Assembly (NCBI RefSeq): GCF_009296265.1
Contig: NZ_WBJS01000003.1
Location: forward strand, 310,001-374,000
Direction: 5' to 3'
Length of the DNA stretch: 64,000 nt
Origin: Thioclava sp. JE_KL1
GTDB lineage: Bacteria > Pseudomonadota > Alphaproteobacteria > Rhodobacterales > Rhodobacteraceae
Below, one piece after another: positions 8,183-18,019 of the stretch. The first letter of the stretch is position 1; each line of letters starts with the position of its first letter. The notes below the pieces were generated by a model that did no database searches, was not told the DNA's origin, and was given only the letters and a program-made list of their open reading frames with translations. Position numbers and translations under genes: made by a program.

Positions 8183-10410
8183 TGCGGCGGCAATTCGGCG
8201 CCTTGGCAGGACGGGCGAGCGCCTTGGCGCTGATCGTCGCGCTTGGCGTGGCGGGACCGCAGACGGTGCGCGCACAAGACAACACCGCGACCGATGCCGC
8301 GACAACGACGCAAGGCGCTCCGATCCCCTCTTCGGACGAATTGGCAACGCTGCTGGCCGACCGGGTCTCTATCCGCAATCAGAACGAGCTGGTCGCAGAG
8401 GGCAATGTCGAGGTCTTCTACAAGTCGAACCGGCTGTCGGCCAAGCGCGTGGTCTATGACCAGAAGGCGGACAAGCTCTACCTCGAAGGTCCGATCCGGC
8501 TCGTGCAGCCCGGTCAGTCGCAGGCTGTGATCCTCGCCTCGCAGGCGGAGCTGTCCTCGGATCTGCAAAACGGCATCCTGCTCAGCGCCCGCATGGTGAT
8601 GGCGCGCGAATTGCAGCTCGCCGCCGCCCGGATCGAGCGGCGCGACGGCGCGATCACGATCATGAACAAGGTCGTGGCCTCGTCCTGCGAGGTCTGCCGG
8701 ACCAATCCGACGCCGCTTTGGGAAATCCGCGCGAGCCGCGTCGTGCACAACGCGACCACGCGGCAGATCGTCTTCGAGGATGCCCAGTTCCGCGCGGCGG
8801 GCGTGCCGATCGCCTATCTGCCGCGTCTCCGCCTACCCGCGCCGGGCGTGCGGCGGATGACCGGCTTCCTCGCCCCGCAATTCCGCACCACGAGCGGTCT
8901 CGGACCGGGGCTTCTGGTGCCCTATTTCATCGCGCTCGGGCCCAGCCGCGACCTGACGGTGACGCCCTATGTCGCGACCTCGCGCACCGAGACGCTGAAC
9001 CTGCGCTACCGTCAGGCCTTCAACTGGGGCAAGATGGAATGGTCGGGCGCGCTCAGCAATGACGACATTCGCAGCGGCACGCGGGGCTATCTCTTCGGCG
9101 ATCTCGAGGCGCAGCTGCCCCGCGAATTCCGCATGACCGCGCAGCTTCGGCTGGTCAGCGACGACAGCTACCTGCTCAATTACGGGCTCGGCGACGACGA
9201 TCGGCTGTGGTCGGGAGTCGAGCTCGAACGGGTGCGCCGCGACGAGATGATCTGGACCCGCGTCGGCAATATTCACTCGCTGCGCGCAGATGAGAACAAC
9301 TCCACCGAACCGATGCTGAGCGGCACCGGCGAGTGGTTCCGCACCTTCCGCCCCGCTGGGATCGGCGGACAGGGCAGCCTGCGGTTTTCCACCTTGGCGA
9401 CGCGGCGCGCTTCGAGTTCGACGCTCGATCTCAACGGCGACGGACGCCCCGACGGGCGCGACATGGTGCGTGGCTCGCTCACCGCCGACTGGCGCCGCAA
9501 CTGGCTGTTCGGGCCGGGTATGCTTGGCTCGCTCGAGGCGCAATTCGCGGGCGACATCATCGAGACCAACCAAGACCCCGCCTTCAGCGACACGATTCTG
9601 CGCGGCCAGCCCACCGTCGCCGCGGAAATCCGCTGGCCTTGGGTGAAGACGAGTGGTCGCGCGGCCTATGTGATCGAGCCGGTGGCGCAGATCGTCTGGG
9701 CGCCCGATCATCTGGCGGACGCCCCCAACGAGGACAGCCAGCTGCCCGAATTCGATGGCGGCAATCTGTTCTCGCTGACCCGCTATCCGGGCGAGGATGC
9801 GCGCGAGACCGGCCTGCGCGCCAATGTCGGGCTCGGCTGGACGCGCTATGACAGCTCCGGCTGGTCGCTGGGCGTCGCGGCGGGCCGCGTCTTCCGCCAG
9901 CGCGATCTGAGCCAGTTCTCGCAGGGCACGGGGCTGTCGGGGACGAAATCCGACTGGCTCCTCGCAAGCCATCTGGCCACCGCGAACGGGCTGACACTGT
10001 CGAACCGCGCGCTGTTCGACGATAACTTCTCCGTGTCGCGCGACGAGTTGCGGCTGTCGCGGGCCGGCGACGACTTCAACGTCTCGGCAGGCTATCTCTG
10101 GCTCGAGAAGAACCCCGCCGAAGGGCGCGACGACAACATGTCGGAACTTATGCTCGACACGGGATGGCGCTGGGGCAACGGCTGGTCGGGCACGCTGAGC
10201 ACACGTTACGATTTCACCGCCGAGCGCGCGGCACGCGCCAAGCTCGGCCTGCGCTACCAGACCGAATGCATCGCGGTTGATCTTTCCCTCTCGCGCCGCT
10301 TCACGTCATCCACTAGTGTAGCCCCGGAGACCGATTTCGGCCTTTCCGTCCAACTCGTCGGCTTCGGCGCGAGTGGCGGTGCGCCCGCGCGACGAACCTG
10401 CGGAGGGTGA
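8182..10410 (+). CDS. lptD: LPS assembly outer-membrane protein LptD
   Basis: This protein of about 742 residues inserts LPS into the outer leaflet of the outer membrane. It has a signal peptide (roughly residues 1-30), an OstA/LptA-like N-terminal domain (ADRVSIRNQNELVAEGNVEV) and a large C-terminal beta-barrel. The sequence SSCEVCRTNPTP holds two of the cysteines used for the LptD disulfides, and ECIAVD near the C-terminus supplies another. The start could be GTG at 8179 or ATG at 8182, both coupled to the lptG stop; GGGAGGA precedes them. Confidence 0.93.
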   Translation: MRRQFGALAGRASALALIVALGVAGPQTVRAQDNTATDAATTTQGAPIPSSDELATLLADRVSIRNQNELVAEGNVEVFYKSNRLSAKRVVYDQKADKLYLEGPIRLVQPGQSQAVILASQAELSSDLQNGILLSARMVMARELQLAAARIERRDGAITIMNKVVASSCEVCRTNPTPLWEIRASRVVHNATTRQIVFEDAQFRAAGVPIAYLPRLRLPAPGVRRMTGFLAPQFRTTSGLGPGLLVPYFIALGPSRDLTVTPYVATSRTETLNLRYRQAFNWGKMEWSGALSNDDIRSGTRGYLFGDLEAQLPREFRMTAQLRLVSDDSYLLNYGLGDDDRLWSGVELERVRRDEMIWTRVGNIHSLRADENNSTEPMLSGTGEWFRTFRPAGIGGQGSLRFSTLATRRASSSTLDLNGDGRPDGRDMVRGSLTADWRRNWLFGPGMLGSLEAQFAGDIIETNQDPAFSDTILRGQPTVAAEIRWPWVKTSGRAAYVIEPVAQIVWAPDHLADAPNEDSQLPEFDGGNLFSLTRYPGEDARETGLRANVGLGWTRYDSSGWSLGVAAGRVFRQRDLSQFSQGTGLSGTKSDWLLASHLATANGLTLSNRALFDDNFSVSRDELRLSRAGDDFNVSAGYLWLEKNPAEGRDDNMSELMLDTGWRWGNGWSGTLSTRYDFTAERAARAKLGLRYQTECIAVDLSLSRRFTSSTSVAPETDFGLSVQLVGFGASGGAPARRTCGG

Positions 10411-10502
10411 GGCTGAGGATCGCAACGCGGCCCAGCGGGCCCAGAGGATCAACGAGGCCCAAAGGGCCAAGACTGAACGAGACGAAACGGACAGGCACGC
10501 TC

Positions 10503-11732
10503 ATGACGATGATGACCCGACTGCTCACCCTTCTGGCGCTGATGCTCGCCCTGCCTTTCGCCGCAGGGACGGCGCAGGCGCAATCGGGCGGCAGCTTCGC
10601 GCCCGTCGTTACCGTCAACGGGATGGGCGTGACCGATTACGAGATCACGCAGCGCCAGCGCTTCATGCAGCTGCTCAATGCCGGTTCGAACTCCCGTGAG
10701 GATGCCGAAAAGGCGCTGATCGAAGATCGCCTGCGCGTTTGGGCCGGCAATCGGATCGGCATCAAGCTCGACGAAGCTGCGATCCAGCAGGGCATGGACG
10801 AATTCGCGGGCCGCGCGAACATGACCGGCGAGCAATTCGTGCAGGCGCTGCAGAAGGAAGGCGTCGATCCGAACACCTTCCGCAACTTCACCGAGGCCGG
10901 TCTCGTCTGGCGTCAGGTGGTCCGGGCGCGGTTCGGGCCGCAGGTGAACATCACGAAAGCCGACATCGACCGCGCGATGATGCCCGAGAGCCAGACCGGC
11001 AAGGGCGTGAAAGTACTGATCTCCGAGGCGATCGTGCCCGCCCCGCCGGGCCGCGAGCGCGCGGCGATGGGTCAGGCGCGCCAACTGTCGGCCGCGCAGG
11101 GCGAAGGCGCGTTCGCAGCACTCGCCCGTCAATATTCGGCCGCTCCCTCGCGGGATCGCGGCGGGCGTCTGGAGTGGATGCCGATCGACAAGCTGCCGCC
11201 GCAGCTGCGCGGCGTGGTGCTCAAGCTCAAGCCGGGCACGGCGACCCAGCCGATCGAACTCAAGGGCGCGGTCGCGGTCTTCATGCTGCGTGCGATCGGT
11301 GACGGCGACGCGCCGTCGGGCCCGCAGACGCTGAGCTACATGACCTTCGCCATCGGCCAGACCGGCTCGCAGCAATCGGCCAAGATCCAGAGCCAGGTGG
11401 CCGCGGCGCGCCAATGCAACCAGCTCTACACGATCGGCAAGGGCTTCCCACCGAGCGCGCTCACCATGCATGAGGATGTGGCGCAGGCGCAGGTGCCGAC
11501 CAATGTCGGTCTCGCGCTGTCGCATCTCGACGTGGGCGAGAGCGAAGTGATCCCGCAGGGCGCAAACGATCTTCTGGTGATGCTCTGCGATCGCAAGGTG
11601 GCCCCCGAGGGCGACCAGTCGGCCCCCGACCGCGATCAGGTCCGCGCGGCACTGGAGAGCAAGGCGCTCGAAGCCTATGCCAACGGCTACATGGCCGATC
11701 TGGAAGCCGACGCGGTGATCGTGCGCAAATGA
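10503..11732 (+). CDS. surA: SurA-like periplasmic peptidylprolyl isomerase / chaperone
   Basis: This 409-residue secreted protein has a signal peptide ending AGTAQAQ, a SurA N-terminal helical domain (PVVTVNGMGVTDYEITQR) and a parvulin-type PPIase domain (ISEAIVPAP followed by ARQYSAAPSRDRGGRLEW). SurA escorts outer-membrane proteins including LptD, which fits its place directly after lptD. I start at the ATG at 10503 because the signal peptide begins there; an open frame reaches back to 10407. The lptD-surA gap holds several GGCCC/GGGCC inverted repeats. The stop overlaps pdxA by ATGA. Confidence 0.9.
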   Translation: MTMMTRLLTLLALMLALPFAAGTAQAQSGGSFAPVVTVNGMGVTDYEITQRQRFMQLLNAGSNSREDAEKALIEDRLRVWAGNRIGIKLDEAAIQQGMDEFAGRANMTGEQFVQALQKEGVDPNTFRNFTEAGLVWRQVVRARFGPQVNITKADIDRAMMPESQTGKGVKVLISEAIVPAPPGRERAAMGQARQLSAAQGEGAFAALARQYSAAPSRDRGGRLEWMPIDKLPPQLRGVVLKLKPGTATQPIELKGAVAVFMLRAIGDGDAPSGPQTLSYMTFAIGQTGSQQSAKIQSQVAAARQCNQLYTIGKGFPPSALTMHEDVAQAQVPTNVGLALSHLDVGESEVIPQGANDLLVMLCDRKVAPEGDQSAPDRDQVRAALESKALEAYANGYMADLEADAVIVRK

Positions 11733-12751
11733 GCGCCCAGCCGACCGATCGCACTGCGGCCCGTGCGCCCGACCGCCCCGTGATCCTCAGCTGCGGCGAT
11801 CCCTCGGGGATTGGCCCCGAGATCGCCGCCCGCGCCTGGGAGCATTGCGGCGCGAAACTGCCCTTCGTCTGGATCGGCGATCCCGCGCATCTGCCGCGCG
11901 GCACCAAGATCCGCGAGATCGACCGGCCTTCCGATGCGCTGCGCCATGCCAGCGCCGGGCTGCCGGTGCTGCCCCATCAATTTCCCGCCGCTGCCCTGCC
12001 GGGCGAGCCGGATCCGGCCAATGCGAAAGCCGTGATCGACGTGATCGCGCGCGGCGTCGATCTGGTGATGCGCGGCGAAGGCACCGGGCTGACCACCGCG
12101 CCGATCAACAAGAAAGCGCTGAAGGACGGGGCAAAGTTCACCTTCCCCGGCCATACCGAATATCTCGCCCATCTGGCGGGCGTCGAGCGGGTGGTGATGA
12201 TGCTGGCCTCGTCGCGGGTCGACCCGCCGCTGCGCGTGGTGCCCGCCACGATCCATGTCGCGCTCTCCGAGGTCCCGAAACTCCTGACCCCGCAGCTTCT
12301 GCGCGAGACGGTGCGGATCACCTATGAAGGGCTGCGGCGCGATTTCGGCTTCTCCGCCCCGCGGATCGCCGTGGCGGGGCTGAACCCGCATGCAGGCGAA
12401 GGCGGTGCGATGGGCTCCGAGGAAGGCGACTGGATCGCCGACACGCTCGACGGTCTACGCGAAGAAGGTTACGCCGTCGCGGGCCCGATGCCCGCCGATA
12501 CGATGTTCCACGCCCGCGCCCGGCAGACTTACGACGCGGCGATCTGCGCCTATCACGATCAGGCGCTGATCCCGATCAAGACGCTCGATTTCGATGGCGG
12601 GGTGAATATCACGCTCGGCCTGCCCTTCGTGCGCACCTCGCCCGATCACGGCACCGCCTATGACATCGCGGGTCAAGGCCGCGCCAACCCCGCCTCGCTG
12701 ATCGCGGCGCTCGAGATGGCGGCCCGGATGGGAGCCGCGCGTCATGACTGA
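11729..12751 (+). CDS. pdxA: 4-hydroxythreonine-4-phosphate dehydrogenase
   Basis: This 340-residue NAD-dependent enzyme of the DXP-dependent pyridoxal 5'-phosphate pathway oxidises 4-phosphohydroxythreonine. Conserved segments include ILSCGDPSGIGPEI, GHTEYLAHLAG with a metal-binding His, LNPHAGEGGAMG and YHDQALIPIKTLDFDGGV. The start codon is in an ATGA overlap with surA. The surA-pdxA-rsmA order is the classic gammaproteobacterial and alphaproteobacterial arrangement. Confidence 0.95.
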   Translation: MSAQPTDRTAARAPDRPVILSCGDPSGIGPEIAARAWEHCGAKLPFVWIGDPAHLPRGTKIREIDRPSDALRHASAGLPVLPHQFPAAALPGEPDPANAKAVIDVIARGVDLVMRGEGTGLTTAPINKKALKDGAKFTFPGHTEYLAHLAGVERVVMMLASSRVDPPLRVVPATIHVALSEVPKLLTPQLLRETVRITYEGLRRDFGFSAPRIAVAGLNPHAGEGGAMGSEEGDWIADTLDGLREEGYAVAGPMPADTMFHARARQTYDAAICAYHDQALIPIKTLDFDGGVNITLGLPFVRTSPDHGTAYDIAGQGRANPASLIAALEMAARMGAARHD

Positions 12752-12760
12752 GGCAGCGTG

Positions 12761-13606
12761 ATGGCGACGATCGATGGGCTGCCGCCGCTGCGCGAGGTTC
12801 TGCAGACGCATGATCTGGTGGCAAAGAAGAGCCTCGGGCAGAACTTCCTGCTGGATCTGAACCTGACCGCGAAGATCGCGCGGTCTGCGGGCGATCTGAC
12901 GGGCGCGGATGTGCTGGAGGTCGGCCCCGGCCCCGGCGGCCTGACGCGCGGGCTTCTGGCCGAAGGCGCGCGCAAGGTCCTCGCGATCGAGAAAGACATG
13001 CGCTGCCTGCCCGCTTTGGCCGAGATCGCCGAGGCCTATCCGGGGCGGCTCGAAGTGATCAATGGCGATGCGCTGCAGATCGATCCGCTCGCGCATCTGA
13101 CGCCGCCGATCAAGATCGCTGCGAACCTGCCCTATAACGTGGGCACCGAGTTGCTGGTGCGTTGGCTGACGCCGAAAGAGTGGCCGCCCTTCTGGGAAAG
13201 CCTGACGCTGATGTTCCAGCGCGAGGTGGCCGAGCGGATCGTGGCGAAGCCGGGCAGCAAGCATTACGGGCGGCTCGCGATCCTCGCGCAATGGCGTGCC
13301 GAGGCGAAAATCGTGATGAGCCTGCCGCCCGAAGCCTTCACGCCCGCGCCAAAGGTTCATTCCGCGGTGGTGCATCTGCGCGCCCTGCCCGAGCCGCGCT
13401 ATCCGGCCGATGCGGCGACGCTCAGCCGGGTCGTCGCTGCGGGCTTCAACCAGCGCCGCAAGATGCTGCGCGCCTCATTGAAAGGCGTGGCCCCCGATAT
13501 CGAGGCGAAGCTGGAGCAGGCCGGGATCGCGCCCACCGAGCGCGCCGAACGGGTAACACTGGAGCAGTTCTGCCGGCTTGCGCGCATCGTCGCGGGTCAG
13601 GAATGA
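12761..13606 (+). CDS. rsmA: 16S rRNA (adenine1518/1519-N6)-dimethyltransferase
   Basis: This 281-residue KsgA/Dim1-family enzyme dimethylates two adenines in the 3' hairpin of 16S rRNA late in 30S maturation. SAM-binding motif I is [13 protein letters not shown], followed by [11 protein letters not shown] and the catalytic [18 protein letters not shown] marks the N-terminus. I use the ATG at 12761 rather than the preceding in-frame GTG. The stop overlaps the next start in an ATGA. Confidence 0.95.
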   Translation: MATIDGLPPLREVLQTHDLVAKKSLGQNFLLDLNLTAKIARSAGDLTGADVLEVGPGPGGLTRGLLAEGARKVLAIEKDMRCLPALAEIAEAYPGRLEVINGDALQIDPLAHLTPPIKIAANLPYNVGTELLVRWLTPKEWPPFWESLTLMFQREVAERIVAKPGSKHYGRLAILAQWRAEAKIVMSLPPEAFTPAPKVHSAVVHLRALPEPRYPADAATLSRVVAAGFNQRRKMLRASLKGVAPDIEAKLEQAGIAPTERAERVTLEQFCRLARIVAGQE

Positions 13607-14052
13607 TCCGCCCGGCGCGCGAGGACGACCTGCCGCGCATTGCCGAGATCGCCGAGGCCGCCTTCTCCCGCTACATTCCCCGGATCGGACGCCCACCCGC
13701 GCCGATGCTGGCCGATCACGCCGCCGAGCTGCCGTATCTCTGGGTCTGCGAGGGAACGAGCGGGGTCGCGGGCTATATCGGGCTCTTTGCGGATGACGGC
13801 ACGCCGCCCCGGTTGCAGATCGAGCCCGTCGCCGTCGACCCGGCCGCGCAGGGCCAGGGGATCGGGCGGCAGTTGATGGCGTTCGCCGAGGCACGCGCCC
13901 GCGAGATCGGCGCGGAAAGACTGTGGCTTTACGCCAATGCCGCGATGGAAGACAGCCGCGCGGTCTATGCGCGGCTCGGTTTTATCGAGCGCGACCGCCG
14001 GATGGACGGTGGCTATGACCGGGTGTTTCTGGACAAAGACCTGACCGCCTGA
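13603..14052 (+). CDS. GNAT family N-acetyltransferase
   Basis: This 149-residue protein begins [20 protein letters not shown], the usual opening of a GNAT fold. The acetyl-CoA pyrophosphate loop motif is [12 protein letters not shown], and the C-terminal [12 protein letters not shown] matches the family. The substrate cannot be predicted. The start ATG overlaps the rsmA stop, so it is the last gene of the lpt-pdxA-rsmA transcript, and a clear terminator follows 24 bp downstream. Confidence 0.87.
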   Translation: MIRPAREDDLPRIAEIAEAAFSRYIPRIGRPPAPMLADHAAELPYLWVCEGTSGVAGYIGLFADDGTPPRLQIEPVAVDPAAQGQGIGRQLMAFAEARAREIGAERLWLYANAAMEDSRAVYARLGFIERDRRMDGGYDRVFLDKDLTA

Positions 14053-14075
14053 GCGCCGCCCCTGCCCCATCATGC

Positions 14076-14105
14076 AAAAAGGCCCGCCGATCCGGCGGGC
14101 CTTTT
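14076..14105. terminator. Bidirectional intrinsic terminator
   Basis: AAAAA is followed by a perfect 9-bp stem (GGCCCGCCG / CGGCGGGCC, loop ATC) and TTTT. It lies between the convergent GNAT and DUF4167 genes and can serve both strands. Confidence 0.85.
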
Positions 14106-14125
14106 GCTATCTCTTGTCCGAGGCT

Positions 14126-14893
14126 TTACTCGCCCGAGGCTTTGGGCAGCTCGGCGCTCGCCGCTGCCTTTTCAGCCTTATCGGCTTTCGGGGCGCGCGG
14201 CTTGCGCGGGGCGCGCGGACGCTTGGGCTTTTCGGCCTTTTCCGCTTTCTCGGCCTTCTCTGGCTGTTCCGCGGCTTTCGGTGCCTCTTCACTGCTGCGG
14301 CTTTCCGGCGTCTCGACGAGGGTGGAATCCTCTTCGAGCTCCAGCTGCGGCATCGGCGGCATCATCTCGGGGCTTTCGGCGCGCTTGTTGCGACCGGAGG
14401 ATTTCGCCTCGCTGCGCTCTTCGCGACGCTCGGACGTATTGTTGTCCTGAGCTTCACCCTTCGACTGGGCCTCGTTCTGGCCGTCGTCCTGCTGAGCGTG
14501 GTTCTGGCCGTTATTCTGACCGTTGCCACTGTTGTTCTGGCCGCCGCTGTTGTGACCACCGTTATTCTGGCCACCATTGTTCTGGTTGCCATTGTTCTGG
14601 TTGTTTTGCTGGCGCTGCTGGTTGCGGGCCTCTTGCTCGCGAGCCTGTTCTTTCTGCGCCTCGCCCAGCATTCGCGTGTAATGCTCTGCGTGCTGCAGGA
14701 AGTTCTGTTCGGCCACGCGATCGTTGCCGAGCTGCGCATCGCGCGCAAGCTGAAGATATTTGTCGATGATCTGCTGCGGCGTACCGCGCACCTTGCCTTC
14801 GGGGCCGGAGCTGTCGAAGACGCGGTTAACGATATTGCCCATCGACCGTTGACGGTTCGACTTATTGCGCGAACGGGATTTCGAAGATCTCAT
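14126..14893 (-). CDS. DUF4167 domain-containing protein with Asn/Gln-rich low-complexity tail
   Basis: This 255-residue protein carries DUF4167 over roughly residues 1-85, opening MRSSKSRSRNKSNRQRS, with VNRVFDSSGPEGKVRG and YLQLARDAQLGNDRVAEQNF. The domain is almost confined to alphaproteobacteria and has no firm function; its basic N-terminus suggests nucleic-acid binding, which is inference. Residues about 90-135 are Asn/Gln/Gly repeats (NQNNGGQNN-like) and the tail is Lys/Ala/Glu-rich with AEKAEKAEK repeats, so it is probably disordered. It lies immediately after prmC on the same strand, as is usual for the family. Confidence 0.88.
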   Translation of the reverse strand: MRSSKSRSRNKSNRQRSMGNIVNRVFDSSGPEGKVRGTPQQIIDKYLQLARDAQLGNDRVAEQNFLQHAEHYTRMLGEAQKEQAREQEARNQQRQQNNQNNGNQNNGGQNNGGHNSGGQNNSGNGQNNGQNHAQQDDGQNEAQSKGEAQDNNTSERREERSEAKSSGRNKRAESPEMMPPMPQLELEEDSTLVETPESRSSEEAPKAAEQPEKAEKAEKAEKPKRPRAPRKPRAPKADKAEKAAASAELPKASGE

Positions 14894-15163
14894 GGCTTTC
14901 GTTTTCTTGGCCCGTTGTCACGGGCTTTTCGGAAATGGCCGCTAATGCGTGGCCTGCGGGCTGAACTGTCACGCTGGGCATACTTGCCCGGTTTCGTTCC
15001 TAACACCCGCGCTGTGAAGCTGAGCCGTGCGGTGGATCAATATCCGCCCTGCACAGGCTTGACTAAACATGCGGGGGGCCACCTTTCAAGTCAGAAAATC
15101 GGTCAAATCCGCGATTTCCGCCGATTCGCAGGGTTTTCCCCAAGTTTTTGCGCGATTTCGCGC

Positions 15164-16021
15164 TCAGGAAGCGCCGCAATCCGCCGTATCCCCGGATTTA
15201 TGTGCCAAAACGACGCGGTCGCGCCCATCGAGATCCTGGCGGGTCTCGATCCGCTCGAAACCTTGGGCCGCGAAGAGGTCACTGACCGCCTGCGCCTGTG
15301 TCGGACCGATCTCCACCGCGAGACGACCGCCCGCCAGCAACCGCGCCCCCGCCCCGAGCGCAATCGCGCGATAGGCGTCGAGCCCGTCGCCGCCGGGGGT
15401 CAGCGCCGAGAGCGGCTCCCACTCGCGCACATCCTGCGAGAGCCCCGCCATCTCGTCTTGGGCGATATAGGGCGGGTTCGAGACGATGAGGTCGTAGCGC
15501 CCCGGCACATTGGCAAACCAGTCTGAAATCAGGAACTTGGCGCGCGTGGCGACGCCGAGCGTCTCGGCGTTGGATTTCGCGACTTCCAACGCGGCGTCCG
15601 ACAAATCGGTCCCCGTCCCCGCCGCGAAGGGCATGGATTTCAGCAGCGAAATCAGGATGCAGGCGGTGCCGGTGCCAAGGTCGAGCGCGTGGACGAAGGG
15701 GCGTTCCAGCGCCACCTCGACCAGCAATTCCGTCTCCGGGCGCGGATCGAGCGTGTCACGGGTGACGCGGAATTCATGCCCCCAGAACAGGCGTTTGCCG
15801 GTGATCTGAGCGACGGGCTGGCGCGCCTCGCGAGCAGTCAGCGCCACCTCAAACCGGGCGGCTGCGTCCTCTGGCAGCGGTTCTTGCAGCGCGAGCGTCA
15901 GCCGATCGGGCGCGATCTGCAGCGCATGGGCCAAGAGCCTGCGCGCATCGGTCTGCGCGCCCTCGATCCCGGCCTCGCGCAGACGCCGCGTCGCGGCGAC
16001 CAACGCATCCTGCGCCCTCAC
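15164..16021 (-). CDS. prmC: Peptide chain release factor N5-glutamine methyltransferase
   Basis: This 285-residue enzyme methylates the Gln of the GGQ motif in RF1 and RF2. Visible motifs are [11 protein letters not shown] for SAM binding and [10 protein letters not shown] as the catalytic NPPY. The start is a GTG at 16021 that overlaps the prfA stop (GTGA on the minus strand), so enzyme and substrate are translationally coupled. Residues [19 protein letters not shown] match the N-terminal substrate-binding domain. Confidence 0.94.
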   Translation of the reverse strand: MRAQDALVAATRRLREAGIEGAQTDARRLLAHALQIAPDRLTLALQEPLPEDAAARFEVALTAREARQPVAQITGKRLFWGHEFRVTRDTLDPRPETELLVEVALERPFVHALDLGTGTACILISLLKSMPFAAGTGTDLSDAALEVAKSNAETLGVATRAKFLISDWFANVPGRYDLIVSNPPYIAQDEMAGLSQDVREWEPLSALTPGGDGLDAYRAIALGAGARLLAGGRLAVEIGPTQAQAVSDLFAAQGFERIETRQDLDGRDRVVLAHKSGDTADCGAS

Positions 16022-17073
16022 GCCTCCATCTCCGCGAGCTTCGCCGCTTGATCGTCGGCGATCAACGCGTCGACCACCTCGTCGATCTCGCCTTCCATAA
16101 CCTTATCAAGGGAATAGAGCGTAAGATTGATCCGGTGATCGGTCAGCCGCCCTTGCGGGAAATTATAGGTCCGGATGCGTTCCGAACGGTCGCCGGAGCC
16201 CACCTGAGACTTCCGCGTCTCGGCACGCTCGGAAGCCGCGCGATCGCGTTCGGCCTCGAACAGCCGTGCCCGCAGAACGGCCATCGCATTGGCGCGGTTC
16301 TGGTGCTGGGATTTCTCCGACGAGGTCACGACGATCCCGGTCGGGATATGGGTGATGCGCACCGCCGAGTCCGTGGTGTTGACGTGCTGGCCGCCCGCCC
16401 CGGAGGCCCGCATCGTGTCGATCCGGATATCATTGGCGGGGATGTCGATATCGACCGCCTCGACCTCGGGCAGAACGGCCACGGTCGCGGCCGAGGTGTG
16501 GATGCGCCCGCCGGCCTCGGTTTCCGGCACGCGCTGCACGCGGTGGACGCCGGACTCGTATTTCAGCCGCGCGAAGACGCCCTCGCCCTCGATCCGGGCC
16601 ACGGCTTCCTTGACGCCGCCCAGCTCGGTCTCGGTCAGCTCCATCATCTCGAACCGCCAGCCGTGTTTCTCAGCGTATTTCTGATACATCCGCAGCAGGT
16701 TGCCCGCGAAAAGCGCCGCTTCCTCGCCGCCCGTGCCGGGGCGGATCTCCAAGATCGCGGGCCGTGCGTCGGCGGCGTCCTTGGGCAGAAGCGCCACGCG
16801 CAAAGCCTGCTCCATCTCGGGAATGCGGGATTTGAGGCGCGGCAGCTCCTCTTCGGCCAGATCGCGCATTTCCGGATCGCTCAGCCAGCCTTCCGCCTCG
16901 TCCAGATCGGCGCGCGCCTGACGCCAAGCCTCGATCTGGGTCACGACCGGCTTCAATTCGGAATATTCGCGGCTGATCTCGGCGATCTTGGCGGGCTCCG
17001 CGCCAGCGTTGAGCAGCGCCTCGAGGTACTCGAAGCGCGCGAGGATCTGGTCGAGTTTCTCTTCGGGCAACAT
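16018..17073 (-). CDS. prfA: Peptide chain release factor 1
   Basis: This 351-residue factor decodes UAA and UAG and triggers peptide release. The GGQ motif is in [17 protein letters not shown], preceded by [17 protein letters not shown] of the core. I start at [11 protein letters not shown] (17073), which is the family N-terminus; an upstream open frame to 17313 runs through a structured repeat and is not coding. It is translationally coupled to prmC. Confidence 0.96.
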   Translation of the reverse strand: MLPEEKLDQILARFEYLEALLNAGAEPAKIAEISREYSELKPVVTQIEAWRQARADLDEAEGWLSDPEMRDLAEEELPRLKSRIPEMEQALRVALLPKDAADARPAILEIRPGTGGEEAALFAGNLLRMYQKYAEKHGWRFEMMELTETELGGVKEAVARIEGEGVFARLKYESGVHRVQRVPETEAGGRIHTSAATVAVLPEVEAVDIDIPANDIRIDTMRASGAGGQHVNTTDSAVRITHIPTGIVVTSSEKSQHQNRANAMAVLRARLFEAERDRAASERAETRKSQVGSGDRSERIRTYNFPQGRLTDHRINLTLYSLDKVMEGEIDEVVDALIADDQAAKLAEMEA

Positions 17074-17167
17074 GGGATCGGTTTGGCGCGAAGCGTGCGG
17101 GGCGTCAAGGCAGGAGCGTTGGGAGGAGCGCGCCGCTTCCTCCCTTTGGTCCGGGGCGGCCAGCCCC

Positions 17168-17302
17168 GGGCCGCGCCCGACCCTCCCCCCGGGAGGGCGC
17201 ATTGGCGATGTCGTCGCGGGCTCAAGCGTCCGCCGAGCTTGCAAGATAAAGCGCCCGGCCACAGGCGACGCCACGCGCCCACCCGAGGCTCGGGCGCGCC
17301 CC
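17168..17302. repeat. Long inverted-repeat element, copy 1 (about 135 bp)
   Basis: The left arm GGGCCGCGCCCGA pairs with right arm TCGGGCGCGCCCC with one mismatch in 13. Inside the left arm is a CCTCCCCCCGGGAGG hairpin, then GGGCGCATTGGCGATGTCG. Before the right arm is CGCCCACCCGAGG. The same blocks recur in the same order at 52977-53109. It occupies most of the prfA-sufT gap, and no terminal duplications or coding sequence were seen. Confidence 0.75.
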
Positions 17303-17454
17303 TTCTCAACCAACGTGTCGTCATGGACGCCAGGTCATCACATATCAGCAGACAGCCCACGCCTCCCTTTACGGCTCGGGTCCTATCACCTAGATAAACA
17401 GTCGAGTAATTCGATAGGCGCCCGCGCGCGCCCCCGCCGATGAAAGAGGCTTCC

Positions 17455-17820
17455 ATGACCGCCACGCCCGAAGAGCCGCTTGAAGGCACGCCGCTGATCA
17501 AGCCCTCGACGACCGATCACCCGCTCTACGAAAATGTCGTGGAAGCGTGCCGCACCGTCTATGACCCGGAAATCCCGGTGAACATCTACGATCTCGGCCT
17601 CGTCTACACGATCGAGATCAGCCCCGAGAATGACGCGAAGGTGATCATGACGCTCACCGCGCCGGGCTGCCCCGTTGCAGGCGAGATGCCGGGCTGGGTT
17701 CACGATGCCGTGGCCTGCGTGGGTGGTCTGCGCGATGTCGATGTCGAGATGACCTTCGATCCGCAATGGGGCATGGACATGATGTCGGACGAGGCACGGC
17801 TGGAACTGGGCTTCATGTGA
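17455..17820 (+). CDS. sufT: SufT-like MIP18-family Fe-S assembly protein
   Basis: This 121-residue protein is a DUF59/MIP18 domain: YDPEIPVNIYDLGLVY, VIMTLTAPGCPVAGEM with a conserved Cys, and VEMTFDPQWGMDMM. SufT-type proteins help mature Fe-S proteins. I prefer the ATG at 17455, which has GAAAGAGG 5 bp upstream, over the ATG at 17440. The usual SUF operon neighbours are not in the window. An ATATCCCGG-type repeat and a terminator follow directly. Confidence 0.88.
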   Translation: MTATPEEPLEGTPLIKPSTTDHPLYENVVEACRTVYDPEIPVNIYDLGLVYTIEISPENDAKVIMTLTAPGCPVAGEMPGWVHDAVACVGGLRDVDVEMTFDPQWGMDMMSDEARLELGFM

Positions 17821-17878
17821 GGTCCGGAGGGGGCTCTGCCCCCGCACCCTGCGGGTGCCCCCCGGGATATTTCGGACC
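17821..17878. repeat. ATATCCCGG-type structured repeat after sufT
   Basis: The element starts one base after the sufT stop. It contains GGGGG-CTCTG-CCCCC, then a GCACCC/GGGTGC hairpin, then CCCCCCGGGATATTT. The outer ends GGTCCG (17821-17826) and CGGACC (17873-17878) are perfectly complementary, so the whole unit can close into a three-stem structure. Confidence 0.75.
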
Positions 17879-17886
17879 AAGAGGAA

Positions 17887-17909
17887 GGGAGCCACGCGGC
17901 TCCCTTTTT
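17887..17909 (+). terminator. Intrinsic terminator of sufT
   Basis: GGGAGCC-ACGC-GGCTCCC followed by TTTTT is a perfect 7-bp stem with a U-tract, just after the structured repeat. Confidence 0.8.
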
Positions 17910-18019
17910 GTTTCCTCGCATTTGCGCACAGGGGCGTTGCGCGTAGCTCACCTTGCCCATCGCGCTGCAAGACCCATCTCATGCTGCCGAATGTCAAACC
18001 CGATGAGAGGCCCGACTAG

